Positions 1 to 6,397 are shown, counted from the stretch's first letter. The stretch: 6,397 nt of DNA from an uncultured Gemella sp. (GCA_947254465.1 CAMYEU010000101.1:1-6397); one strand, 5' to 3'. Notes: generated from the sequence alone by a model not told the origin. Made by a program: numbers and translations.

Positions 1-49
1 ACGAGATCCTGAGATGTCTCGTGGGCTCGGAGATGTGTATAAGAGACAG
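1..49 (+). other. Untrimmed Nextera i7-side sequencing adapter (artefact)
   Basis: These bases are not genomic. Bases 1-7 are the end of the Illumina P7 primer region. Bases 8-15 (CCTGAGAT) are an 8-base index; its complement ATCTCAGG matches i7 index N715 as I remember it. Bases 16-30 (GTCTCGTGGGCTCGG) are the Nextera read-2 tail. Bases 31-49 (AGATGTGTATAAGAGACAG) are the 19-base Tn5 mosaic end. The exact reverse complement occupies 6349-6397. Real sequence begins at base 50, and the stop codons at 10-12 and 40-42 in the murE frame lie within adapter. Confidence 0.98.
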
Positions 50-648
50 CTACTAATTATATCGGAGACTTTATGGTAAGTAATGTTCTTGCTGCTCTTA
101 TTGCTGTGTGGGTAAAAGGTTATAGTGTTGAACAGTTAGTTGGCATCTTACCTAAGCTTGGAGCGCTATACGGTCGAATGGAAATCTTAGGAGATGAACT
201 ACCGATTGATATTATAAGTGATTTTGCACATACTCCAGATGGATATGAAAAATTATTAGAAGCCACTCGTGAGATGAGAAAAGGAAAACGAACTCTTCTT
301 GTAACTGGAATGGGTGGTGGACGTGATATTTCTAAAGGACCATTAATTGGTGAAATTATCTCAGAAGCAGATTATGTTGTTATTACAACTGATAGCCCTC
401 GTGATGAGGACGTAGAAGTTCTTATGGGGTCAATTGAAAAAGGAATGACTCATAAAAATTATGAAAAAGTATGGTTTAGAACTGATGCTGTTAAACGAAT
501 AATTGAACTGTCTGAACCTGGAGATGTAGTAATTTTAGCATCAAAAGGACGCGAAGATTATGAAATTCTCCAAGGTGGTAAAAAAGTTTGGCACTCAGAT
601 CCAATCGTTGCAGTAGAAGAAGCGAAAAAGAAATTTAATATTAAATAA
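50..648 (+). CDS. murE: MurE, UDP-N-acetylmuramyl-tripeptide synthetase, C-terminal part (5' truncated)
   Basis: MurE is a cytoplasmic ATP-dependent ligase that adds the third stem-peptide residue (L-Lys or meso-DAP) to UDP-MurNAc-L-Ala-D-Glu during peptidoglycan synthesis. About 199 codons remain of a usual 480-500, so the UDP-binding domain and the ATP P-loop (GTNGKT) lie off the contig. The frame is open from the adapter junction (first whole codon 52, reading TNYIGDF before the Met at 73), so ATG 73 is internal and not the start. What remains is the end of the central domain (VSNVLAALIAVWVKG) and the C-terminal ligand-binding domain: GRMEIL (172-189), DFAHTPDG (220-243), a GMGGGRD loop, DSPR (391-402) and KGRED (544-558). 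From memory it aligns without gaps to long stretches of S. aureus MurE, including KGRE where other MurEs have KGHE. Substrate choice is uncertain because S. aureus has DNPA where this protein has DSPR. prfC follows after 20 bases with no terminator, so co-transcription is likely. Confidence 0.93.
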
Positions 649-654
649 AAAATT

Positions 655-661
655 GAAAGGA
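655..661 (+). promoter_or_regulatory. Ribosome binding site of prfC (supports GTG start)
   Basis: GAAAGGA lies seven bases before GTG 669. An in-frame TGA at 654-656 closes the frame upstream, and the first in-frame ATG is codon 59, beyond the GTPase P-loop. GTG 669 is therefore the only start that preserves the G1 motif. Confidence 0.85.
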
Positions 662-668
662 AAATAAC

Positions 669-2234
669 GTGGTAGAAAAAATTAGAGAACAAGTAGAAAA
701 AAGAAGAACATTTGCGATTATCTCCCACCCCGATGCTGGTAAAACAACATTAACGGAGAAATTACTATTATTCGGTGGAGCTATTCGTGAAGCAGGAACA
801 GTAAAAGGTAAAAAGACCGGAAAATATGCAAAAAGTGACTGGATGGATATTGAGAAACAACGTGGTATCTCTGTAACTTCATCAGTAATGCAACTTGATT
901 ATGATAACAAAATTATCAACATCCTAGATACACCAGGGCACGAAGATTTCTCAGAGGATACATATCGTACGCTTATGGCAGTAGATAGTGCTGTAATGGT
1001 TATTGACGGAGCTAAAGGGATTGAGGCTCAGACATTAAAACTATTCAAAGTATGTCGTATGCGTGGTATTCCAATCTTTACATTTATCAACAAAGTTGAC
1101 CGTGAGATTAAAGATCCATTAGAATTATTAGAGGAAATTGAAGAAAAATTAGAAATAGAAACATATCCGATGAATCTTCCTGTAGGTATGGGACAAAACT
1201 TTTTTGGTATTATGGATAGAAAAAATCATTTCATAGAGCCATTTAAGGAAGATAGTGATTTCGTAGAATTAGATGAAGAGTATAATATCGTAGATGATAA
1301 TCCGCTTGCTCAAGATACTATGTATCAAAAATGTGTAGAAGACATGATTCTTATTACTGAAGCAGGTGTTGACTACGACTATGATAAACAACTAAAAGGG
1401 GAACAAACGCCAGTATTCTTTGGATCAGCATTATCATCATTTGGAGTAGAAAGTTTCTTAAACTACTACGTGGATAATGCACCAACACCAAAAGGTCGTC
1501 GTGGAGTAAATGAAGAAGATATTCAACCAACAGGTGAAGACTTCTCAGGATTCATCTTCAAAATCCAAGCCAATATGGACCCTAAACACCGTGATAGAAT
1601 CGCATTTTTACGTGTGTGTTCAGGTGAGTTTAATCGTGGTATGGATGTAAACTTAGCAAGAACAGGAAAAAAACTAAAAATTTCACGTTCAACTAACTTC
1701 ATGGCAGATGATAAAGCCACTGTAGATGTAGCTTATGCAGGAGATATTATAGGGCTTTACGATAGTGGAAACTATCAAATCGGTGACACACTTTATCAAA
1801 ATAAAAAAGTTGAATTTGAAGCACTTCCTTCATTCACTCCAGAAATATTCGTAAAAGTTTCTGCAAAAAATGTACTGAAACAAAAACACTTCCACAAAGG
1901 TGTTGAGCAACTTGTACAAGAAGGAGCTATTCAATACTATAAAACATTACATACGAACCAAATTATCTTAGGGGCAGTAGGTCAATTACAATTTGAAGTC
2001 TTTGAGCACCGTATGAAAAATGAATACAATACTGAAGTAATAATGGAACGTATTGGACAAAAAACTACTCGTTGGATTGAAAATGAAGAATCAATTAATG
2101 AGAACATGTCAAGTTCAAGAAGTATCTTAGTTAAAGATTTATACGATAATTACGTATTTTTATTCGAAAATGATTTCGCAATGAACTGGTTCAGCGATAA
2201 ATATCCAGATGTAAAACTGTTTAGTAAACTTTAA
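669..2234 (+). CDS. prfC: Peptide chain release factor 3 (RF3), translational GTPase
   Basis: RF3 is a ribosome-bound GTPase that removes RF1/RF2 after peptide release, so speeding termination and recycling. The 521 residues match the family's usual 520-530. The GTPase motifs are complete: G1 HPDAGKTT (residues 20-27), switch I RGISVTSS (65-72), G3 DTPGH (87-91), G4 NKVD (141-144) and G5 SAL (253-255). A beta-barrel domain II follows (about 290-390), then the RF3-specific C-terminal domain, with GAVGQLQFEVFEHRMKNEY as a recognisable stretch. The HPDAGKTTLTEKLLLFGGAI start and the NKVDRE motif separate it from EF-G and from tetracycline-resistance ribosomal protection proteins. It sits 20 bases after murE, the arrangement I recall in S. 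aureus, and is closed by a strong terminator. Arginine is mostly CGT (15 of 22, the rest AGA), consistent with good expression. No key residue is missing and no frameshift is seen. Confidence 0.97.
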   Translation: MVEKIREQVEKRRTFAIISHPDAGKTTLTEKLLLFGGAIREAGTVKGKKTGKYAKSDWMDIEKQRGISVTSSVMQLDYDNKIINILDTPGHEDFSEDTYRTLMAVDSAVMVIDGAKGIEAQTLKLFKVCRMRGIPIFTFINKVDREIKDPLELLEEIEEKLEIETYPMNLPVGMGQNFFGIMDRKNHFIEPFKEDSDFVELDEEYNIVDDNPLAQDTMYQKCVEDMILITEAGVDYDYDKQLKGEQTPVFFGSALSSFGVESFLNYYVDNAPTPKGRRGVNEEDIQPTGEDFSGFIFKIQANMDPKHRDRIAFLRVCSGEFNRGMDVNLARTGKKLKISRSTNFMADDKATVDVAYAGDIIGLYDSGNYQIGDTLYQNKKVEFEALPSFTPEIFVKVSAKNVLKQKHFHKGVEQLVQEGAIQYYKTLHTNQIILGAVGQLQFEVFEHRMKNEYNTEVIMERIGQKTTRWIENEESINENMSSSRSILVKDLYDNYVFLFENDFAMNWFSDKYPDVKLFSKL

Positions 2235-2239
2235 TATAA

Positions 2240-2283
2240 AAAGAGTATCTCAATCATTTCTAGAGATACTCTTTAATTTTTTT
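2240..2283 (+). terminator. Intrinsic terminator after prfC
   Basis: A perfect 12-bp stem (2240-2251 AAAGAGTATCTC with 2263-2274 GAGATACTCTTT) encloses an 11-base loop. It is followed by AA and a run of seven T (2277-2283). It starts six bases after the prfC stop and ends the murE-prfC transcript. Confidence 0.93.
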
Positions 2284-2303
2284 AATTATATCGATATATT
2301 AGT

Positions 2304-2332
2304 TAAACAAAAAAATGTTGCTTAGTTATAAT
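2304..2332 (+). promoter_or_regulatory. Possible upstream promoter of the gtrA unit
   Basis: TAAACA (2304-2309) lies 17 bases before a perfect TATAAT (2327-2332). The -35 box matches sigma-A consensus at only four of six positions, and perfect -10 boxes are common in such AT-rich DNA. It would act in tandem with the better promoter at 2351-2379. Confidence 0.3.
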
Positions 2333-2350
2333 AGTTTTATATGTAAAAAT

Positions 2351-2379
2351 TTGAAAAAAACTGCTTATAGGTATATAAT
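2351..2379 (+). promoter_or_regulatory. Sigma-A type promoter for gtrA and HAD hydrolase
   Basis: TTGAAA (2351-2356), 17-base spacer, TATAAT (2374-2379): eleven of twelve consensus positions with ideal spacing. Transcription would begin near 2386, giving a leader of about 30 bases before the gtrA start. It lies just after the prfC terminator, where an independent unit would need its promoter. Confidence 0.7.
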
Positions 2380-2415
2380 TAAGTGTTGGCAAAATTTTAA
2401 TATAAAGAGGATAGC

Positions 2416-2850
2416 ATGAGAAATTTAATAAAGAAAATGCTGGATCTTTACAAAGAACCTAAATACAAAAGTATAGTTAACTACATATTCTTTGGAGTTT
2501 GTACGACACTAGTAAATGTTGTTACATACTTTATTTTGTATTACTATGGTATGGAAGTTAGACCAGCGAATTTAATATCTATAACATTATCGATTTTATT
2601 TGCATATTTTGTTAATGCTAGGTACGTATTTAATTCGAAGGCTGTAGGATTTAAGAAGGTATTTTATGAACTTAGTAAATTCTTTACAGCTAGATTATCT
2701 ACGCTTGTTATAGAAGTATTTGGAGTAGAATTATTCATTTACTTAGGAATGAATGCCTATCTAAGTAAATTTATTATTCAATTTGTAGTACTTGTTGCTA
2801 ATTATGTTATTAGTAAATTTTTAGTTTTCACAAAGGAGAAAAATAACTAA
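2416..2850 (+). CDS. GtrA-family four-helix membrane protein
   Basis: The 144 residues fit the GtrA/GtcA family, usually 120-160 residues. Members are small membrane proteins thought to help move polyprenyl-phosphate-linked sugars across the membrane for glycosylation of teichoic acids or other surface polymers. Four hydrophobic segments are visible at about 20-42, 50-70, 89-111 and 115-137, with a basic N-terminus. Family-like motifs are NYIFFGVCTTLVNVVTYF at the first helix, NARYVF (67-72) after the second, and NYVISKFLVF (129-138) closing the fourth. The ATG follows AGAGGA (2406-2411) and the gene has its own promoter. Its stop overlaps the next start by one base (TAATG), so the two are probably translationally coupled. 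No glycosyltransferase lies in the window, so the sugar and acceptor cannot be named. All four arginines are AGA or AGG. The family call is firm; the role is inferred. Confidence 0.85.
   Translation: MRNLIKKMLDLYKEPKYKSIVNYIFFGVCTTLVNVVTYFILYYYGMEVRPANLISITLSILFAYFVNARYVFNSKAVGFKKVFYELSKFFTARLSTLVIEVFGVELFIYLGMNAYLSKFIIQFVVLVANYVISKFLVFTKEKNN
2832..2838 (+). promoter_or_regulatory. Ribosome binding site of the HAD hydrolase gene
   Basis: AAAGGAG inside the end of the gtrA reading frame lies eleven bases before ATG 2850. The spacing is slightly long, but the site is strong, which supports the start that overlaps the gtrA stop codon. Confidence 0.7.
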
Positions 2851-3683
2851 TGAAATGGTTTATTACTGATATGGATGGAACTTTTTTAAATGATAAAAAA
2901 GAAGTTGCACCAAATGCGAAAGATGTAATAGTAAAACTGCAAGATAAAGGAAGTAAATTCATAATTGCCACGGGAAGACCTGATATTGCGGTTAAGCATT
3001 ATTATTACAACTTAGGGATGAACGATGTAGTTATTTCTAATAATGGAAGTTTAATAAGAAATCTATCAACAGGTGAAATAGTTTATCAAAAGAGCTTTAA
3101 GATAGAAGAAATTGAAAAAATTTACAGTATGTTTAAGGAACTAAATGATGATGAAATAGAATTTCACGTGTATACATTAAATTATATTTATTGCACGCAC
3201 TTATCGTTTAGTATGGCTAGAATGAAAAAGCTTGAAGCGGATATGCCAGAGGAACTGAAAACGCCAATGTATATTCATGATGACATTATAGGTGAAATCA
3301 AAAAGAATAATGAAGATTGTCAAAAAATTATGATGATTGCTAAAGATCATGATAAAGTAGTGAACTTCTTTAATAAGGTAAGTAAAGTTCTAGAAGTAGA
3401 TGGAACATTTTCAGCGACTGATTTCTTTGATATTATGCCAAAAGGATGTAATAAAGGAACAGCAATTGAAAAACTAGCTGAATATTATAATTCTCCAATT
3501 GAAGATTGTGTAGTATTTGGTGATAATTTTAATGACAAAGAAATGTTCGACGTAGCAGGATGGAGTGTTTGTCCAAATAATGCTAAAGAAGAAATTCAAA
3601 ATATGTGTGATGAAGTTATCGGAAATAATAATGATTTTTCTGTTATTAAATATGTAGAAGATTATTATAAAAAAATTAAATAA
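2850..3683 (+). CDS. Cof-type HAD-superfamily phosphatase
   Basis: This is a predicted cytoplasmic Mg2+-dependent phosphatase of the Cof/YidA (HAD IIB, C2-cap) group. Such enzymes hydrolyse small phosphorylated metabolites such as sugar phosphates, often with broad specificity. Catalytic motifs are intact: motif I DMDGT (residues 7-11; Asp7 nucleophile, Asp9 acid/base), motif II ATGR (Thr41), motif III Lys202 in MPKGCNKGTAIEKL, and motif IV GDNFND (224-229) for metal binding. Residues from about 85 to 190 form the cap that sets substrate preference. The 277-residue length is typical. It shares a one-base TAATG overlap with the GtrA-family gene, implying coupled expression. A link to nucleotide-sugar or polyprenyl-sugar metabolism is only a guess from that pairing. 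All three arginines are AGA. The substrate cannot be assigned. Confidence 0.9.
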   Translation: MKWFITDMDGTFLNDKKEVAPNAKDVIVKLQDKGSKFIIATGRPDIAVKHYYYNLGMNDVVISNNGSLIRNLSTGEIVYQKSFKIEEIEKIYSMFKELNDDEIEFHVYTLNYIYCTHLSFSMARMKKLEADMPEELKTPMYIHDDIIGEIKKNNEDCQKIMMIAKDHDKVVNFFNKVSKVLEVDGTFSATDFFDIMPKGCNKGTAIEKLAEYYNSPIEDCVVFGDNFNDKEMFDVAGWSVCPNNAKEEIQNMCDEVIGNNNDFSVIKYVEDYYKKIK

Positions 3684-3687
3684 ATAC

Positions 3688-3716
3688 TTGATAACTTAGC
3701 GAAAATTTGATAAATT
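3688..3716 (+). promoter_or_regulatory. Possible secDF promoter (distal)
   Basis: TTGATA (3688-3693), 17-base spacer, TAAATT (3711-3716), nine of twelve consensus positions. It would give a leader of roughly 100 bases. In DNA this AT-rich such a match is weak evidence. Confidence 0.3.
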
Positions 3717-3764
3717 AGAAGGTAGCGTATTAATTACCTATATAGCGATTTACATATAAATAAT

Positions 3765-3794
3765 TTTATATCTGATTACTATAAATTGTACAAT
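3765..3794 (+). promoter_or_regulatory. Possible secDF promoter (proximal)
   Basis: TTTATA (3765-3770), 18-base spacer, TACAAT (3789-3794), nine of twelve consensus positions. Transcription would begin near 3801, only just upstream of the ribosome binding site. It is an alternative to the distal candidate, and the sequence does not decide between them. Confidence 0.25.
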
Positions 3795-3806
3795 GAAAAA
3801 TAAAAT

Positions 3807-3813
3807 AAAGGAG
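3807..3813 (+). promoter_or_regulatory. Ribosome binding site of secDF
   Basis: AAAGGAG lies seven bases before ATG 3821, an optimal arrangement that fixes the secDF start. Confidence 0.85.
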
Positions 3814-3820
3814 AACTTTC

Positions 3821-6115
3821 ATGAGAGGAAGAAGAAATGAGAAGAAAAAGTTCAGTAGGATACTTGCTTTCTTGTCATTAGTTGTTATTATTCTTACTTC
3901 AATAGGATTAACATCGAAATCTAATGCACAAAAAGTAAATCTTGGACTGGATCTTCAAGGAGGATTTGAGGTACTATACCAAGTAGAACCTCTTAAAGAA
4001 GGTCAATCTATAGATGAAGCAGCTGTTAAAGCAACTGCTGATACTATTAGTAGACGTATTAACATACTTGGGGTAAGTGAACCTGTTATCACTGTTGAAT
4101 CAGGAAACAGAATTCGTGTCGAACTTGCAGGTGTGAAAGATCAAGAATCAGCTCGTAAAGTATTATCAACACAAGCGAATTTAACTATTCGTGATATTGA
4201 AGATAAAGTATTGTTAGACGGTTCTGATTTAGAAGAAAATGGAGCTTCTCAAGGATTTGATCAAAACAACAAGCCAGATGTTAACTTGAAGTTAAAAGAT
4301 GCTGATAAATTCGGTAATATTACATCTGAAATTAGCAAACGTGGTCAAGGACAAAACTTAATGGTTATTTGGATGGACTTCAATGAAGGAGATTCATTTA
4401 AAGCTGAAGCGGCTAAAGAGAAACCTAAATACGTTTCTGCACCCCAAGTTGCTCAAACTATTAACTCTAAAGATGTTCAAATAACTGGTAACTTTACTGT
4501 TAAAGAAGCTAAAGAAATGGCAGCTTTACTAAACTCAGGTGCACTACCAGTTAAATTAACAGAAATTTACTCTAACTCAGTAGGTGCTCAATTCGGTGCT
4601 GATGCATTACATCAAACAGTATATGCAGGTGCTATCGCTTTAGCTATTATCTGTTTATTTATGTTAGTTATTTATCGAGTTCCTGGATTCGTAGCGAGTG
4701 TAATGATGGTTGCTTACGTGTATATTACTGTGGTATTCTTCAATATGATTTCAGGGGTGTTGACACTTCCTGGTATTGCAGCTTTAATTCTAGGGGTTGG
4801 TATGGCAGTCGATGCTAATATCATTATGTACGAAAGAATTAAAGAAGAAGTACGTGCTGGATATCCATTGAAGAAAGCATACTTAGATGGTGCTAAACAG
4901 TCGCTATGGACAATCTTTGACTCACAATTTACTACAGTTATCGCGGCAGTAGTACTATTCATCTTTGGTACAAGTAGTGTTAAAGGTTTTGCGACAATGT
5001 TATTACTATCAATACTTGTCAGCTTTATAACTGCGGTCTTTGGTACTAGATTATTACTAAGTTTATTGGTAAACTCTAATATCTTTAATAAACGCCCAGG
5101 GTACTTTGGTGTTAGCAAGAAGAGTATTCACGAAACTAAATTCGGTATTAATTCACTTAACTTAAGTACTAAATTTGAATGGCTAAGCTTTACTAAGCAC
5201 ATGAAGAAATTTTTTGCATTAAGTATTGCGATTATGATAGCAGGATCTATTTCTCTAGGAATGAATAAACTTAACCTAGGAATTGACTTTTCTAGCGGTA
5301 CTCGTATAGATGTAGCAGCAAATACTGAATTATCTGTAGAAAAAATTCAAGAGGACTTAAATAACTTAAAAGTAAAAGATGAGAAAATAGTTTTATCACC
5401 AGATAAAAAACAAGCAACAGTTCACTCTAAAGAGAGTTTTGAACAAGATAAATCAATTGAAATAAAAGAATACTTTGCTAAAAAATATAAAAAAGATGCT
5501 AACCTAAGTGTTGTATCTCCGGTAATCGGAAAAGAATTAGCTAAGAATGCATTATTCGCATTAATGTATGCTTCAATAGGTATCATTATTTATGTAGCAT
5601 TCAGATTCGAATGGCGTATGGGACTTACGAGTGTTATCGCATTACTACATGACGTATGTATCATCATTTTTATCGCTAGCTTATTACGATTAGAAATAGA
5701 TATTACATTTATTGCAGCAGTACTAACAATTGTAGGTTACTCGATTAACGATACAATTGTTACATTTGACCGTATTCGTGAACATATGCGTCATGAAAAA
5801 GTACTAACATCTAAGGAACAAATCTATAAACTTGTAGATGTATCGTTAAGACAAACATTAACACGTTCTATTAACACAGTATTAACGGTTATTATTACTG
5901 TAGTAGTAATGTTGTTATTAGGAAGTAGTTCGATTTATTCATTCAACGTAGCTTTACTTATCGGATTAGTCTTTGGTTTATATTCATCACTATTTATCGC
6001 AGCACAATTATGGGCAGTGTTAAAAGTACGCGAATTAAACAAAAAAGAAAAAATTGAAGTAAGTGCACGTCAATCTCCAAAAGAGAGAAAAGAAAACGAT
6101 AAAGTTTTAGTATAG
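3821..6115 (+). CDS. secDF: SecDF, fused protein-export membrane subunit
   Basis: SecDF is an integral membrane RND-type subunit that works with SecYEG-SecA and uses the proton gradient to help pull exported proteins across the membrane. The 764-residue chain joins both halves, as in Bacillus and Staphylococcus. SecD half: basic N-terminus, first helix (about 14-31), LGLDLQGG (41-48), large extracytoplasmic domain to about 260, then five helices with VDANIIMYER (330-339). SecF half: helix from about 464, LGIDFSSGT (486-494; E. coli SecF has DFTGGT here as I recall), second extracytoplasmic domain, then helices including VGYSINDTIVTFDRIRE (from 638). By motif alignment, Asp331, Asp644 and Arg682 correspond to the proton-path residues E. 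coli SecD Asp519, SecF Asp213 and SecF Arg247, so the pump looks functional. The C-terminal tail is charged and cytoplasmic. Its own terminator follows. Arginine is mainly CGN, unlike the gtrA-HAD pair upstream. Confidence 0.97.
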   Translation: MRGRRNEKKKFSRILAFLSLVVIILTSIGLTSKSNAQKVNLGLDLQGGFEVLYQVEPLKEGQSIDEAAVKATADTISRRINILGVSEPVITVESGNRIRVELAGVKDQESARKVLSTQANLTIRDIEDKVLLDGSDLEENGASQGFDQNNKPDVNLKLKDADKFGNITSEISKRGQGQNLMVIWMDFNEGDSFKAEAAKEKPKYVSAPQVAQTINSKDVQITGNFTVKEAKEMAALLNSGALPVKLTEIYSNSVGAQFGADALHQTVYAGAIALAIICLFMLVIYRVPGFVASVMMVAYVYITVVFFNMISGVLTLPGIAALILGVGMAVDANIIMYERIKEEVRAGYPLKKAYLDGAKQSLWTIFDSQFTTVIAAVVLFIFGTSSVKGFATMLLLSILVSFITAVFGTRLLLSLLVNSNIFNKRPGYFGVSKKSIHETKFGINSLNLSTKFEWLSFTKHMKKFFALSIAIMIAGSISLGMNKLNLGIDFSSGTRIDVAANTELSVEKIQEDLNNLKVKDEKIVLSPDKKQATVHSKESFEQDKSIEIKEYFAKKYKKDANLSVVSPVIGKELAKNALFALMYASIGIIIYVAFRFEWRMGLTSVIALLHDVCIIIFIASLLRLEIDITFIAAVLTIVGYSINDTIVTFDRIREHMRHEKVLTSKEQIYKLVDVSLRQTLTRSINTVLTVIITVVVMLLLGSSSIYSFNVALLIGLVFGLYSSLFIAAQLWAVLKVRELNKKEKIEVSARQSPKERKENDKVLV

Positions 6116-6123
6116 AAATATAT

Positions 6124-6163
6124 AGACTCAAAATTAAGGAAACTTAGTTTTGGGTCTTTTTTT
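6124..6163 (+). terminator. Intrinsic terminator after secDF
   Basis: A 15-bp stem (6124-6138 with 6143-6157) contains two G-U pairs (6128/6153 and 6134/6147) and is closed by a GAAA tetraloop (6139-6142). It runs into seven T (6157-6163). It begins eight bases after the secDF stop and ends that transcript. Confidence 0.93.
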
Positions 6164-6348
6164 ATTACAAAATGTATTTAGTTATACATAGTAAATGAGT
6201 TTGAATTTTGAAATATAAACTAAAAATATATTATATATATTGAGTATATACTATTTATATTAGAAATATGAAAATGATTGTATTGAAAGTGAAAAAAATT
6301 TTTTTAATAGAAAAGCATTTCAAAGTGAAATTTCAGGTAGAATTAATA
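6164..6348. other. AT-rich intergenic tail, no gene supported
   Basis: These 185 genomic bases are extremely AT-rich, with overlapping ATAT runs and the palindrome AGTATATACT (6243-6252). They probably form the 5' region of whatever gene lies beyond the contig end. TTGAAA boxes occur at 6208 and 6283, but neither has a good -10 at proper spacing. An ATG at 6268 opens a frame of 27 codons reaching the adapter. It lacks a ribosome binding site and is not called as a gene. Confidence 0.6.
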
Positions 6349-6397
6349 CTGTCTCTTATACACATCTCCGAGCCCACGAGACATCTCAGGATCTCGT
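6349..6397 (-). other. Untrimmed Nextera i7-side sequencing adapter (artefact)
   Basis: This is the exact reverse complement of bases 1-49: mosaic end CTGTCTCTTATACACATCT (6349-6367), read-2 tail complement (6368-6382), index ATCTCAGG (6383-6390), then ATCTCGT (6391-6397) leading into P7. This is the read-through sequence produced when an insert is shorter than the read. Genomic sequence ends at 6348. Confidence 0.98.

Larger units (their letters stand above)
3684..3820 (+). other. Intergenic region before secDF, no terminator seen
   Basis: These 137 bases contain two weak inverted repeats: AGGTA/TACCT (3720-3724, 3735-3739) and the all-AT ATATAAA/TTTATAT (3754-3760, 3765-3771). Neither is followed by a T run, so neither looks like a terminator. 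No riboswitch or T-box architecture is evident. secDF may be read through from the HAD gene, driven by its own promoter, or both. Confidence 0.6.

Noticed and set aside
1523..1720. 65-codon reverse-strand open frame inside prfC
   Set aside because: It lies wholly within a well-supported RF3 gene, has no recognisable motif, and mirrors the AT-rich codon pattern of the coding strand.
669..2234. prfC considered as a tetracycline-resistance ribosomal protection protein or EF-G
   Set aside because: The length of 521 residues and the HPDAGKTTLTEKLLLFGGAI and NKVDRE signatures are RF3 features. Tet(M)-type proteins and EF-G are about 640-700 residues.
2287..2298. 12-base palindrome TATATCGATATA downstream of the prfC terminator, a possible operator
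   Set aside because: Short AT palindromes are expected in such AT-rich DNA. It lies well upstream of the best promoter and no regulator gene is nearby.
3720..3739. AGGTA/TACCT inverted repeat before secDF, considered as terminator or leader element
   Set aside because: The stem is only five to six base pairs, the loop is about ten bases, and no T run follows.
4714..5118. 134-codon reverse-strand open frame inside secDF
   Set aside because: It is antisense to the conserved membrane region of SecDF, where repetitive hydrophobic codons keep the opposite strand free of stops. No family resemblance is seen.
6227..6252. Alternating AT stretch after secDF, considered as an origin or repeat array
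   Set aside because: There is no repeated unit of consistent length, no DnaA-box-like motif and no replication gene. It looks like ordinary AT-rich spacer.
31..6367. Tn5 mosaic ends facing each other, resembling a transposon
   Set aside because: The flanking P7, index and read-2 sequences show these come from library tagmentation. No transposase or target-site duplication is present.

Overview
This is a 6.4 kb contig of low-GC Gram-positive (Bacilli) chromosome. It carries housekeeping genes, all on the + strand, and has untrimmed sequencing adapter at both ends. The organism is inferred from three things: strong AT richness, a staphylococcal-like MurE C-terminus directly upstream of prfC (the order I recall from Staphylococcus aureus), and a single-chain SecDF. 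RF3 together with fused SecDF points to Staphylococcaceae, Gemellaceae or close relatives rather than Streptococcus or Bacillus subtilis. I cannot fix the genus from sequence alone; Gemella is a plausible guess.

Layout: bases 1-49 are an Illumina Nextera i7-side adapter with its index. Bases 50-648 are the 3' part of murE (peptidoglycan stem-peptide ligase), followed 20 bases later by prfC (peptide release factor 3, GTG start, 669-2234). A strong intrinsic terminator (2240-2283) closes this unit. A consensus-like sigma-A promoter (2351-2379) then starts a two-gene unit: a GtrA-family four-helix membrane protein (2416-2850) overlapping by one base a Cof-type HAD phosphatase (2850-3683). After 137 bases with no recognisable terminator comes secDF (3821-6115), which ends in an excellent terminator with a GAAA tetraloop (6124-6163). 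The remaining 185 bases are AT-rich and hold no convincing gene. Bases 6349-6397 are the exact reverse complement of bases 1-49, again adapter. Genuine genomic sequence is therefore 50-6348. No gene-free stretch exceeds 300 bases.

The genes serve cell-envelope building (murE, perhaps gtrA), translation termination and ribosome recycling (prfC), an unassigned phosphatase, and protein export (secDF). They do not form one pathway. I looked for an undescribed system and do not see one. The only striking long-range structure, a perfect 49-base terminal inverted repeat, is a library artefact. The points worth a second look are an Arg at the substrate-discriminating motif of an otherwise lysine-type-looking MurE, and the different codon choice of the gtrA-HAD pair.
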